From positions 6,530-70,529 of the forward strand of contig JBLMXQ010000096.1 in NCBI GenBank assembly GCA_050257855.1: a DNA stretch of 64,000 nt, written 5' to 3'. How positions within the stretch are numbered: position 1 is the stretch's first letter; each line of letters opens with the position of its first letter. This DNA comes from JBLMXQ01 sp050257855. Its GTDB lineage: Bacteria > Acidobacteriota > Vicinamibacteria > Vicinamibacterales > CAVVIG01. Position numbers and translations under genes: made by a program. Positions 26,538 to 35,952 of this stretch are shown piece after piece. The notes under the pieces were generated by a model. It saw only the letters and a list, made by a program, of their open reading frames with translations. It had not been told where the DNA came from and did not search any database.

Positions 26538-29299
26538 GGCTCGCCCACCACGACGAAAGCCGCCCAGGACGCCGGGTCCGGATTGCGCGCGCGCGCCAGG
26601 AGCTGCGCGCGGCGCAGCGCCCGCGCCGGGCTCCCTTGGTCGGCGATCGCCGCGTAGAAGTCGGACATCAGCGCGGCGGCCCCGCGATCGCTGACGTCCC
26701 AGCCGGTGACCACGACGTCGGGCGTTCCGGCGTACATGAACGCCCGGGCGAAGCCGAGCACGCCGTCGCCGGTCACGCGGCCGGACCCGGTCGAGCAGCC
26801 GCTCAGCACCACGAGCGAGGCGTGGAGGTTCAGGCCGAACACTTCGTCCACGCGCAGATATCCATCGTCGCCGCCGCCAGGCGTGAGGACGATGGACGAC
26901 GCCAGCGGACGATCGGGCCAGACGAGGCCGTGCGCCGCCAGATCGACCAGCTCGTAGGAGGATGCGTCGCGCTTGACGACGGCTTCCGACGCCGCGGCGC
27001 CTTCCAGCACGCGGGCGCCCCGGAACACGCGGCGAACCGCGGCGGCCTCGTCCCGCGCGGCGGGCAGCGCCGTCAGCCCGCTGTTGGGCGGCAGGGCCGG
27101 GTCCGCGACCGCCAGCGCCGTCCAGTCGCCCGGCACGACAGCGGATTTCTTGGCTTGCGTATAGCGGAACACCGAAATGGCCGGCGCGAACGCGAGCGTG
27201 TGGCGTTCGACCAGAGGCCGACCGTCACGACCCTGGAGCGCCGCGAAGGGCAGTGTCGAAAGCACGCCGGGCGCCACAATCACGAGCGGTTCATCCGCCG
27301 ATCGCGGCAGCCATGCCTCGAGCGGCTCCACCAGCTGCCGGTCGAGAGCGCGGAGGAGAGACGCCTCGGAAGCCGGAGGGGGTCCGTGCGCCGTCGATCG
27401 CGATTCGAGCAAACGACGGATATCGCCCCCTTCCTGCTCGAGGCGGCCCGGCTCGATTGGAATCCGGGCGACGTGCACGCGCCCGCTGCGCTCCACCACC
27501 CACGCCCAGACGTGCTCCGGCGTGACGAAGTACTCGACGAGGGTGGACTGGAGGCGCGCGGCGATGGCGCGGATCTCGGAGATCCGCGGGCTGTCGACCG
27601 TCACGAGGCTGGCGAGCTCGCGGTCGCGGGTCCGCAGGTCGGCGAGCGCGGAGTCGAGCGTGTCGGTGTCGTGTGCAGCGTCGGCAGCGGGGACGGCGGC
27701 CGGCTGGGACGCCCGCGCGAGAGCCGCCGCGCGCTCGAGCGATCGCATCGCCTCGAGGCTGCCGGCCTTGACCGAGGCGCTGCGGCTGCCCAGCAGGTCG
27801 GCCATCGCGCGCGCGCGGCCGCGCTCCGCTGCTTCGAGCGCCTCGCCAGGGCGATTGGACGCCAGCAGGGCTTCGACGAGCTGTTCAAATGCGTCGGCGC
27901 GTACGTCGAGGAACCCGATCTTACCGAGGTCGGTCGTCAGCCGCGCCCGCATGTCGGTCACCAGCGCCACGGCGGCGCGGAGGTCTTTCAGCGCGGCCTC
28001 GATTCGACCGGCCCGGCGTAGCGCGGCGCCGCGGTCCGTGTACAGGTGGTAGGCGACGTCCGGCATCGGCGAGGAGCGCGTCAGCGTCAGCCCTTCGTCG
28101 AAGCGGGTCATGGCGGCATCGCGACGTCCTTCCTTCTCCTCCAGGTGCCCCAGTTCGTCGAGCGCCAGCGCCTGCGCCCCGGGCTCGCCGAGCTCGCGGG
28201 CGACTTGCAGCGATTCCTCGAGCAGGGCTCTGGCCTTTTTGAGATCTCCCATCTCAGCCAGGAGCGCACCGGTCTCGCGCGTGACGAACGCAATCTGCGT
28301 CCGGTAGTTGAGCTGCCGGTACATATCGAGCGCCACGGTGTACCGCCCGATCGCCTCGCGCGGCCGTCCCATCTGGTTCAGGACGTCGCCGATGTTGGCA
28401 TTCGCGAGGGCGACCTGCATCGTGTAGCCAATCTGTTCGGCAATATGCAGCGACTGGCCGTAGGCGTCGAGCGCACGATCGCGTTCGTCCAGATCGAGGT
28501 AGACGTTCGCGAGGTTGTTGAGCGTCTGCGCTTCTCCCTGCCGGTCTCCCAGCCGACGGCGCTCGGCAAGCGCGCGTTCGTAGTACGCGATCGCCTGCTG
28601 GAGCTGGCCGCGCGCGCGGCTCAGGATCCCGAGATGGTTGAGCGTCTGGGCGACGCCGGCGGCGTCGCCGGCGCGCTGCCGCAGCGTCAGCGAGCGCTCG
28701 AAGTCGGCGAGCGCCTCGTCGAGCCTTCCCTGGTACCGCTCGACGAGCCCGATGTTCGCGTAGACGAGCCCTTCGAACTTCGGCGATGGAGCGCGCGCGT
28801 CGACGGCAAGCGCCTGGCGGTAGAAATCGAGCGCGTCGGCGTAGCGGCCGAGGTTATAGGAACTGAGGCCGAGACCGTTCAGCGCGACGCATTCGTCGGC
28901 CACGACACCGCGCCGGCGCGCGAGCGCCAGCGCCTCGCGGTCGATCGTCAGCGCTCCGGTGTAGTTGCCCTGACCCCAGCGGGCGATGCCGAGCCCCCGC
29001 AGCGCCTCCGCCTGCGCCTGTTCGTCTCCGCGCCGCCGGGCATCCTGCAGTGCCCGCTCGAGGATGGGGAGGGCGCTCTTATAGTCGGATCGGGCCAGCA
29101 GCCGTCGCGCCTGATCGAGGTCCAGGGCGGCCGCCTGTGGCGCCGGGCGGGCGCCCCTCTTCGCGCGCCACAGGCGCGCCCCCGCGGCGGCCAGCGACGC
29201 CAGGACGACGGCGGTCGCAAGGACGACGGCGATCCGGCGGGTTCCGGGGGAGGCGGCCATGAAAACGTGCTGAGCGGCCAGGGGGGCCGGCCGCCACAT
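26534..29299 (-). CDS. membrane-anchored TPR-CHAT protease
   Basis: A 921-residue protein. The N-terminal hydrophobic helix (residues ~22-42) anchors it, then about ten TPR units occupy residues ~57-440 ('ALRGLGIARWGQGNYTGALTIDREAL', 'NIGDVLNQMGRPREAIGRYTVALDMYRQL' and so on). A helical linker leads to the CHAT caspase-like domain (~590-915) with catalytic His790 in 'DLAAHGLVWPDRP' and Cys835 in 'VLSGCSTGSG'. An alternative ATG at 29260 removes 13 residues; neither start has a strong ribosome binding site. It leads an operon with a sigma factor and anti-sigma factor, so proteolytic signalling to transcription is a reasonable inference. Confidence 0.88.
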   Translation of the reverse strand: MWRPAPLAAQHVFMAASPGTRRIAVVLATAVVLASLAAAGARLWRAKRGARPAPQAAALDLDQARRLLARSDYKSALPILERALQDARRRGDEQAQAEALRGLGIARWGQGNYTGALTIDREALALARRRGVVADECVALNGLGLSSYNLGRYADALDFYRQALAVDARAPSPKFEGLVYANIGLVERYQGRLDEALADFERSLTLRQRAGDAAGVAQTLNHLGILSRARGQLQQAIAYYERALAERRRLGDRQGEAQTLNNLANVYLDLDERDRALDAYGQSLHIAEQIGYTMQVALANANIGDVLNQMGRPREAIGRYTVALDMYRQLNYRTQIAFVTRETGALLAEMGDLKKARALLEESLQVARELGEPGAQALALDELGHLEEKEGRRDAAMTRFDEGLTLTRSSPMPDVAYHLYTDRGAALRRAGRIEAALKDLRAAVALVTDMRARLTTDLGKIGFLDVRADAFEQLVEALLASNRPGEALEAAERGRARAMADLLGSRSASVKAGSLEAMRSLERAAALARASQPAAVPAADAAHDTDTLDSALADLRTRDRELASLVTVDSPRISEIRAIAARLQSTLVEYFVTPEHVWAWVVERSGRVHVARIPIEPGRLEQEGGDIRRLLESRSTAHGPPPASEASLLRALDRQLVEPLEAWLPRSADEPLVIVAPGVLSTLPFAALQGRDGRPLVERHTLAFAPAISVFRYTQAKKSAVVPGDWTALAVADPALPPNSGLTALPAARDEAAAVRRVFRGARVLEGAAASEAVVKRDASSYELVDLAAHGLVWPDRPLASSIVLTPGGGDDGYLRVDEVFGLNLHASLVVLSGCSTGSGRVTGDGVLGFARAFMYAGTPDVVVTGWDVSDRGAAALMSDFYAAIADQGSPARALRRAQLLARARNPDPASWAAFVVVGEP

Positions 29300-29338
29300 T
29301 GTAAGGCCCCGGAGAGCGGGTGGCGCAGGCCTCCGCGC

Positions 29339-29956
29339 CTACTCGATTTCGCCGAAGCGGACGGGCACCGCCGCGTACATCTGGTCCTTCAGCCAGACGC
29401 CGACCGGCCAGGTCTGCCCGCCCACCGCGGCCGCGTCGAAGACCGCGTCGATCGTGGCGCCCATGATCGGCTGACCGGCGTTCTTCCGCGCCCGGCCGCC
29501 GACCGCGAAAATCGGCGTCCGGGACACGCGGAGCGGCGGAACCCGGAGGCCGCCCGCGGCCGGGTCGCCGACCACGACGTCGAACTCCGGAACGGTGACG
29601 TACACGTTGAGCGGGTTGAAGCGCAGCTGCGAGCGGATCGTGATCGTGTTCTGCCACGACGCGATGTCGAGCTGCGCGTCGCGGACGCCGAACATGTGGT
29701 CGCCCATCCGCAGCCGATCCTCGCCGAACAGCTCGGCCCGCCGGAACGGGGTCAGGACTTCGATGCGTTCGACCGTGGCGTTGTCGAGGTCGAAGACGTA
29801 CTGCGCGTGGAAGCGGGCGCGCCCGGATTCCGGCCCGCGCGCGATGGCGAGCGCGCGGCCGATGTCCTCCGTGGAGAGGCGGGGAATGACCGCGCGCACG
29901 GCTGCCGGCACGAGCGAGCAGGCAAGGAGCGACAGGCCGACGATCGTCGCGCGCAT
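29339..29956 (-). CDS. exported hypothetical protein
   Basis: A 205-residue protein with a typical signal peptide ('MRATIVGLSLLACSLVPAAVRA'), so exported. The remainder has alternating hydrophobic strands ('RARFHAQYVFDLDNATVERIEVLTPFRRAELF', 'IASWQNTITIRSQLRFNPLNVYVTVPEFDVVVG', 'VWLKDQMYAAVPVRFGEIE'), consistent with a beta-rich fold. I do not recognise a family. It lies downstream of nothing on its strand; the next gene is divergent. A weak TACACT box 5 bases before the ATG might be a leaderless promoter. The 40-base gap to the TPR-CHAT gene suggests possible co-transcription. Confidence 0.55.
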   Translation of the reverse strand: MRATIVGLSLLACSLVPAAVRAVIPRLSTEDIGRALAIARGPESGRARFHAQYVFDLDNATVERIEVLTPFRRAELFGEDRLRMGDHMFGVRDAQLDIASWQNTITIRSQLRFNPLNVYVTVPEFDVVVGDPAAGGLRVPPLRVSRTPIFAVGGRARKNAGQPIMGATIDAVFDAAAVGGQTWPVGVWLKDQMYAAVPVRFGEIE

Positions 29957-30026
29957 GCCGTAGTGTAGCGCGCAGGCTGGAGGACCGGCGGTGATAAGAT
30001 TGCCGCGCCACCTGCGGACTGCTCCG

Positions 30027-31063
30027 ATGAAATATCTCCCTGCGGCGCTCCTGGCCGCGTTGTGCCTGGAGGCGTCCCCCCGTGCGCAGCCGCCCGCGCG
30101 TGCGGGCGCGGCCTCGCTCGTCATCCACGACGTCACGCTCATCGACGGAACCGGCGCCGCGCCGCGCGAGCACGCCAGCCTGGTGGTCCGCGACGGCCGC
30201 ATCGCTGCCATCGTGGACGCCGGCGCTGCGGAGCCGGCGGCGGACCTGGTCGTCAACGGCGCCGGACTGTTTGCCATCCCCGGGCTGTTCGATGCACACG
30301 TGCACCTCTCGCCGTCGAACTGGGACCAGCGTGCGGCCGACCTCCGACGGCTCCTGCGGGGCGGCGTCACGAGCGTCTGGGATGTCGCGGGCGACGTTCG
30401 CGAGACGGGCGCCGCATCGTCGCCGAGGCGCACCGGCAGGGGCTGCGAACGATGGCGCACGCGACCGTGTTTCCCGCCAGGCCCGGCGATCTGGTCGCGG
30501 CCGGCGTCGACGTCCTCGCGCACGCCGCTTACCTGGTGTGGGAAGGCAGTCCGCCGACGCCTGACTTCACCAGACGGGCGCTCGGCGACTTCGAGCACGT
30601 AAAAGTGGATAGCCCGGCGATCGAGCGCCTGCTCGTCGCGATGCGGGCCAGGCACGTCGCGCTCAACCCCACGCTCTGGATCTTCGCCGAGGGTCCGAGC
30701 TCACACGACGAGCAGGCGGCCGCGCGCATCGCGTGGCAGAACGCCGTGACCCGGCGCGCCGCCGACCTCGGCATCCCCATCGTTGCCGGGACGGACGGGC
30801 TGCTCGAGCCCCGCGGCGGGCTGCCGACGCTGCACGACGAGCTGGTGCAGGAGGTGACCGGCGCCGGACTGACGCCGATGCAGGCGCTCGTGTCGGCCAC
30901 CTCGAACGCCGCGAAGGCGATCGGCGTGGACCGCGAACGCGGCTCGATCGAGCCGGGCAAGCTGGCGGATATCGTGCTGCTCTCAGCGAACCCCCTCGAC
31001 GACATTCGCAATTCGCGGGCGATCCGCTATGTCATCGAGGGCGGGCGTGTCGTGACGCGCTGA
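30027..31063 (+). pseudogene. amidohydrolase broken by deletion and frameshift
   Basis: The frame from the ATG at 30027 encodes a signal peptide and 'LVIHDVTLIDGTG', 'LFAIPGLFDAHVHLSP' (His-x-His metal ligands) and 'GVTSVWDVAGDVRETGA', then turns into Arg/Ser-rich nonsense and stops at 30602. The correct sequence resumes in the +1 register at about 30408 with 'RIVAEAHRQGLRTMAHATVFPA' (His ligand), 'VLAHAAYLVWEGSPP' and 'PIVAGTDGLLEPRG' (Asp), ending at 31063. The normal ~70 residues between, which hold the bridging Lys, are missing. Metal-dependent activity is therefore unlikely. Confidence 0.8.
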
Positions 31064-31135
31064 CGTCGTCCACGCGCTGACGCATTCCCACGCGGGATGC
31101 GGCCCTGATCTCCTGCGCAACGAGGAGGACACCCG

Positions 31136-32278
31136 ATGAAGGTCACCAGACGAACCGCGCTCAAGACCATCCTAGCGGGCGCGGCCGCGCCGATGATCAA
31201 CCTGGGCCGCGTGCGGCTCGACGCGCAAGCCTCGCGTCGGTACTCGACCCGGGCGGTGGATCTCGTCAAGGAGTCGCTCGTCGTCGACATGCTGCACCAG
31301 ATCGTCTACCGGATCGACCAGAGCGACGTGCTGAAGCGGTGGCTGTACCAGCCGCACGGGTTCACCGGGGCCGACTTCGACCGGTACCGGCAATCCGGCA
31401 TCAGCGTCATCAGCTTCGGCAACGCCGCTCGCTCGCACGAGGACGGCATCCGCCTGTTCGGCGAGTTCAACGGCTTCATCGCGGGGTATCCGCAGTGGCT
31501 GCTGCGGGTCGACGAGCCGGCCCGCTTCCTAGAGGCGAAGCGGACCGGCCGGCTCGGCATCCACTTCGGCCTGCAGAACTCGACGCACTTCCGCTCGCCC
31601 GACGACGTGGACACGTTCTACGGCCTGGGCCAGCGTTCTTCGCAGCTCACCTACAACCAGGCGAATCTGATCGGCGACGGTGCGTTCGAGCCGCGCAACG
31701 GCGGCCTGACCGAGTTCGGCGTCAAGATTGTCGAGCGCATGAACAGGGTCGGGATGGTCGTCGACGTGGCGCACGCCGGCGACCGCACGCAGCTCGACGC
31801 ATTCCGCCTCTCGACGAAGCCGGTCATCATCTCGCACGGGAACGCGCGCGCGCTCGACGACGGCCATCCGCGCTGCGTCAGCGACGAGTCGATCCGCGCC
31901 CTCGGCCGGAGCGGCGGCGTCATGGGCATCAACTTCATCAGCTTCATGGTGAAGCGCCGCGAGCCGGTGACGATCGACGACGTGATCGATCACGTCGACT
32001 ACGTGACGAAGATGATCGGGATCGAGCACGTGGGCATCGGCAGCGACATCGGCCTCGAGAGCAACGACCACGCGGATCCCGCGATGTTCCGCCGCTTCAT
32101 GGCCGCCGCCGATCCGCGCTACCGGGTTCACGAGCGGGAGGCGGTCGAGGGACTGGACCACCCGCTCCGGTTCTTCGACCTGACGGACGCGCTGCTGCGC
32201 CGCGGCTACTCGGACGCGCAGATCAGGCTGATTCTCGGCGAGAACTGGCGGCGCGTCCTGTCGAGCGTCTGGACCTGA
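31136..32278 (+). CDS. M19 (renal dipeptidase-like) protein lacking canonical metal ligands
   Basis: A 380-residue protein with a Tat-like leader ('KVTRRTALKTILAGAAAP'). The TIM-barrel pattern of M19 membrane dipeptidases is clear: 'RSSQLTYNQANLIGDGAFEPRNGGLTEFGVKIVERMNRVGMVVDVAHAGDRTQLDAF' and 'PVIISHGNARAL'. Two His ligands (in VAHAG and ISHGN) are present. The N-terminal ligand pair is replaced (D51-M-L-H-Q55 where D-G-H-x-D is expected), and the metal-bridging Glu is Gln in 'HFGLQNSTHF'. It may be a pseudoenzyme or use one metal. AGGAGG precedes the ATG. Confidence 0.75.
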   Translation: MKVTRRTALKTILAGAAAPMINLGRVRLDAQASRRYSTRAVDLVKESLVVDMLHQIVYRIDQSDVLKRWLYQPHGFTGADFDRYRQSGISVISFGNAARSHEDGIRLFGEFNGFIAGYPQWLLRVDEPARFLEAKRTGRLGIHFGLQNSTHFRSPDDVDTFYGLGQRSSQLTYNQANLIGDGAFEPRNGGLTEFGVKIVERMNRVGMVVDVAHAGDRTQLDAFRLSTKPVIISHGNARALDDGHPRCVSDESIRALGRSGGVMGINFISFMVKRREPVTIDDVIDHVDYVTKMIGIEHVGIGSDIGLESNDHADPAMFRRFMAAADPRYRVHEREAVEGLDHPLRFFDLTDALLRRGYSDAQIRLILGENWRRVLSSVWT

Positions 32279-32333
32279 TGCGCGACGTCGCCGGGCCGTT
32301 TCAGCCGTTCGACCCGGTGCGGAGGCCTGAGGA

Positions 32334-33482
32334 TCAGTGGACGACGCCCTCGGACGGCGTCGAGTGCTCGATCACATCGTAGTAGCTCTGGATCCGCCCG
32401 GCCTTCACGTCCGCGAGCAGGCCGCCGATCGAGTCGAGCAGGGTGGTCGAGCGCGCGTCGGGAAAGCCGCGCTGGAAGCCGTAGCCGCGGTTGAAGAAGG
32501 AGCGGATGAACGTGCCGTGATCGTCGATCGGCATGGAGGCGACGTTGTCGAAGAACCGCTTCCAGCCGTCGCTCTGGAACAGGTACTGCTCGACGTTCGA
32601 CGTGTAGAACGCGCTGACCGACGCGCCGTGCTCGCGCAGGTAGTCGCCGACGCGGCGGAGCGCCTTCTCGCCGCCGAAATCGCCGACCACCGGGACGAGG
32701 AGGTTGGACTCCTCGTACCGTTTCAGCGTCTGGAAGCGCGGCTCCGAGGCGAGATAGCTCAGCTGGGCGCCGTCGCTGTCGGTCTCCGTCATCAGCTCCG
32801 CGTAGCTCGGGAACCACCGCGCGCCGAATCCGCGTGGAAACGAGTAGCGCAGATCCGGACCGGCGGTGTAGAACGCCGAGTAGACGTACTCGATGCCGTG
32901 GACGTCCTCCGGCGTGAGCGGGAACTTGTGGTGCTTCTCCAGGCGATCGAGCACGCTCCGCAGGTTGCTCTTGTAGCGCTCGTCGGTCGGCGCCACGGAC
33001 TCGTACGCGGCGAACAGCTCCTGCGCGGTCGACGCGCGGCTCAGCGTCCCCGGATGCGGCCGCGAGAACAGGCGCGACAGGAAGTCGGCGCGATCCTTCG
33101 ACTGCTCGATGATCGCTTTGTACAGCAGGTGCAGCAGCATGTTCTGCCGCCGAATGTCCACGACGAACGCCATTCGCGGCCGCAGCGCGACGATGTAGGT
33201 GAAGTTCTGATCCGGCCCGACGCCGACGTAGACCCCGCCGGGCGGGAGGCGCCGCGTCAGCTCGGGAATGACGTGCTGGAACTGGCGCTCGTTCGAGATC
33301 AGGTTGTCGGAACGGAAGTATCCGCCGCGCTCCGAGAGGTCGGAGACGAGCCGCCAGAAGTCGCGATCGCTCAGGTGCGTCGGCAGCGTCTGGCTGGCCG
33401 CCTGCCCGTCGCGGCGCGACCAGAGCGCCGCCGCGGCCGCGAGCACGATCAGCAGGACAGCGAGCAGTCGTCGGGATCGCAT
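32334..33482 (-). CDS. LIC_10091-like protein with methyltransferase-like fold
   Basis: A 382-residue protein with an N-terminal membrane segment (residues ~5-22). 'GGVYVGVGPDQNFTYIVALRPRMAFVVDIRRQNMLLHLLYKAI' looks like a Rossmann nucleotide-binding beta-alpha-beta with an acidic residue closing strand 2, and 'DDHGTFIRSFFNRGYGFQRGFPDARSTTLLDSIGGLLADVKAGRIQSYYDVI' near the end. I associate this with the LIC_10091 family, of unknown function. ATG at 33482 sits four bases after the stop of the spermidine-synthase fusion, so they are certainly cotranscribed, and their functions are probably linked. Confidence 0.6.
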   Translation of the reverse strand: MRSRRLLAVLLIVLAAAAALWSRRDGQAASQTLPTHLSDRDFWRLVSDLSERGGYFRSDNLISNERQFQHVIPELTRRLPPGGVYVGVGPDQNFTYIVALRPRMAFVVDIRRQNMLLHLLYKAIIEQSKDRADFLSRLFSRPHPGTLSRASTAQELFAAYESVAPTDERYKSNLRSVLDRLEKHHKFPLTPEDVHGIEYVYSAFYTAGPDLRYSFPRGFGARWFPSYAELMTETDSDGAQLSYLASEPRFQTLKRYEESNLLVPVVGDFGGEKALRRVGDYLREHGASVSAFYTSNVEQYLFQSDGWKRFFDNVASMPIDDHGTFIRSFFNRGYGFQRGFPDARSTTLLDSIGGLLADVKAGRIQSYYDVIEHSTPSEGVVH

Positions 33483-33486
33483 CACG

Positions 33487-35928
33487 TTACGGCTCCGCAG
33501 GTGGACGGCCGAGCGCGTCCCACAGCTGGCGTGTGCGCGCGCCCGAGCCGACGAACAGATCGCCCGGGAATCGGCGGTAGAGCAGCATCTCGCTGTAGAT
33601 GGCGCCGCTTTCGTACTCGTTCAGGCCGAGGCCGGCCAGGTACTGCAGCCGCAGGTTGCGGTCCCGGTTGATCGCGGCGCCCGCAAGCCACGGCGCGAGG
33701 TCCGACGCCTGACCCGCGTACGTGGCGAGCAGATCGACCGCCGATCCGAATCCGACCTCGGCGAGCGACGCCGCGACGGCGCGGTATTCCGGCCGCTCGA
33801 GCCGGCGCTGCAGGGCGTCCACGTCGATCGAGACCGGACCGGCCTGCCCGACCAGCACGACATCGTAGCCCTCGCCGTTGCTCGTGTTTCCCCACACCGT
33901 GCCGTTCGGAAACACCTGAAAGAACGTGGCCAGCTCACTCCTGACGACGTCCGGGTTGCTCTCGTACAGCGGAACCCACTGCGTGACCAGCCCGCCCGGG
34001 TTCAGATGGCGCTTCACCTGCTCGAAGTACTCGCGGGTGTAGAGCGTGGCCGCGCCCTTCACCCACGGGTGAATCGGATCCGACGTGATGATGTCGAACC
34101 GCTGATTCGTCGTCAGCACGAAGTGCCGCGCGTCGTCGACGACGAGGTGCGCGCGCGGATCGTCGAGCACGTGGTAGTTCTCGACGGCGAAGAACGGCGC
34201 CACGTCGCGCGGGATGAGCGGCTCGATTTCGCAGATGACGATGCGCTGCACGGCGCGGTACGGCACGAACGACCCGGCCGTCACGCCGGCGCCGAAGCCG
34301 ACGACGAGCACCGACCGGGGATCCGGGTGCACGAGCGCCGGCAGGTTCGCGAGCATCCGCTGCAGGCGCATGTCCTGCGGTTCGGTGGACGCCTCGACCT
34401 TGCCGCTCACGTGGAAGTTGCGGACGCCGCTCGTGAGCTCGGAGACGGCGACCGACGCGTTCATCCCTTCGCCGGTGTACAGAATCCGCGGGACGTCCGA
34501 CGTCGGCATCGTGCGGCCGTAGGCGATGAGGGCCGGCGGCACGGCCGCGACCAGGCGCGTCATGGCGAGCGCGGCCAGACACAGCGCGGCGAAGGCGATG
34601 CGGCTGCCGCTCTGGCCAGCTCCGGGAAGGCCGCTGTCCGCCGGAGCCTCCGGCGAAGGCGCCGCGCTCGCGCTCCACCCGACGACCATCGCCGCAGCCA
34701 CCGACGCGGCAATCAGGACCTGCTCGGCCCGCGCCGTCCCGAGCAGCGGCACGGCGGCCATGCTGATGCCGATCGCGCCCGCAATCGCGCCAATCGTGTT
34801 CGCCGCATACACGCGGCCGACCAGGCGGCCCGGATCGTCGGAATCGGATGCGACCGCCGCCAGCGCGAGAGGGAAGCTCGCGCCCCACAGGCACGTCGCG
34901 GGCAGGATCGCCAGCGTCGTCCGCGCGAGGTCGGTGCGGAAGACGTACCACGGGCGCGCAGCCTGCACGGCGTCGATTGACCAGTAGGGGAGCGTGCGCG
35001 CGAGCGCATACGCGGTCCAGGCGATCGCCGGCGCGAGCAGCAGCTGGCAGACGGCCAGCGCCGATCGGGGCCGGCGCGTGCTGCGCGCCATCGAGGATCC
35101 GACGCCGCTGCCCACGCCGAGGCCGACGAGAAAGACGGCGAGGATGATCGAGAACGCGTAGACCGTCGCGCCCAGCATCAGCGAAAGCAGCCGCGTCCAG
35201 ACGACTTCGGCGCCGAGCGCGGCGAAGCCAGACAGCGCGATCGCGACGTAGACTGCCGCCGCGTCCCGCGCCTGCGCCACCGCCACGGATCTTGGCGCTG
35301 CGGCGGCGCGATCGGACGACGCGCGGTCGGCGAGGTCGAGTGCGACCGCCGCGGCGCCGGCGTTGACGAAGAAGGCGACGTAGGTCGCGGTCGCGATGTC
35401 GTGGACGCGGAGCAGATAGAATCCGGCGAGCAGACAGCCGAACACGGCGCCGGCGATGTTGCCGCCGTAGAACACGCCCAGCCAGGACACCTCCTGCGGG
35501 CGGGAGGCGCCGATCCACCGCGCGATGGCCGGCAGCGTCGCGCCCATGAGCACGGTCGGCGGCAGCAGGCACACGGCGCACAGGACGCCGCGGAGCGCGA
35601 GCCCGGCGATGCCGCCGCCGTCGAGCATCGTATAGAGCCCACCGATGCGCGGAACCGCCGCGAGGACGCCGAGTGCGAGCACGCCGGTCGCGAGCTCGAG
35701 CGAGGCGTAGACGCGCAGCGGATGGAGTCGCGGGGACACGAGGCGGGGGAAGGCGAGGCTGCCCAGGCACAGGCCGCCCATGAACGTCCCGAGGAGCACC
35801 GCGAGCGAGACGGCCGAGGCTCCGATGACCAGCTCGAGCAGCTGGAACCAGACGATCTCGTAGATCAACGCGGAGCAGCCGCTGCCCGCGAACAACACCA
35901 GCAGCAGCGGCAGGTACCGTTTTCCCAC
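33487..35928 (-). CDS. permease-like / spermidine synthase fusion protein
   Basis: An 813-residue polytopic protein. Residues ~1-470 contain about 12-14 hydrophobic helices in two related blocks ('FAGSGCSALIYEIVWFQLLELVIGASAVSLAVLLGTFMGGLCLGS' and 'SGFAALGAEVVWTRLLSLMLGATVYAFSIILAVFLVGLGVGSGV'), as in fused MFS/spermidine synthases. The C-terminal part has 'SVLVVGFGAGVTAGSFV', 'IVICEIEP', 'VVDDARHFVLTTNQRFDIITSDPIHPW' and 'LNPGGLVTQWVPLY', the spermidine-synthase fold. Aminopropyl transfer is not proven. Start is a GTG at 35928 with GGGGGG upstream. It is divergent from the M28 gene 25 bases away. Confidence 0.8.
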   Translation of the reverse strand: MGKRYLPLLLVLFAGSGCSALIYEIVWFQLLELVIGASAVSLAVLLGTFMGGLCLGSLAFPRLVSPRLHPLRVYASLELATGVLALGVLAAVPRIGGLYTMLDGGGIAGLALRGVLCAVCLLPPTVLMGATLPAIARWIGASRPQEVSWLGVFYGGNIAGAVFGCLLAGFYLLRVHDIATATYVAFFVNAGAAAVALDLADRASSDRAAAAPRSVAVAQARDAAAVYVAIALSGFAALGAEVVWTRLLSLMLGATVYAFSIILAVFLVGLGVGSGVGSSMARSTRRPRSALAVCQLLLAPAIAWTAYALARTLPYWSIDAVQAARPWYVFRTDLARTTLAILPATCLWGASFPLALAAVASDSDDPGRLVGRVYAANTIGAIAGAIGISMAAVPLLGTARAEQVLIAASVAAAMVVGWSASAAPSPEAPADSGLPGAGQSGSRIAFAALCLAALAMTRLVAAVPPALIAYGRTMPTSDVPRILYTGEGMNASVAVSELTSGVRNFHVSGKVEASTEPQDMRLQRMLANLPALVHPDPRSVLVVGFGAGVTAGSFVPYRAVQRIVICEIEPLIPRDVAPFFAVENYHVLDDPRAHLVVDDARHFVLTTNQRFDIITSDPIHPWVKGAATLYTREYFEQVKRHLNPGGLVTQWVPLYESNPDVVRSELATFFQVFPNGTVWGNTSNGEGYDVVLVGQAGPVSIDVDALQRRLERPEYRAVAASLAEVGFGSAVDLLATYAGQASDLAPWLAGAAINRDRNLRLQYLAGLGLNEYESGAIYSEMLLYRRFPGDLFVGSGARTRQLWDALGRPPAEP

Positions 35929-35952
35929 ACGCCCCCCGCAAACGCGATTAGT

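Noticed and set aside
26534..29299. Type III-E CRISPR (Craspase) locus
   Set aside because: The TPR-CHAT gene has no gRAMP/Cas7-11, Csx30-like, cas1 or repeat array nearby; only the analogy in gene logic remains.
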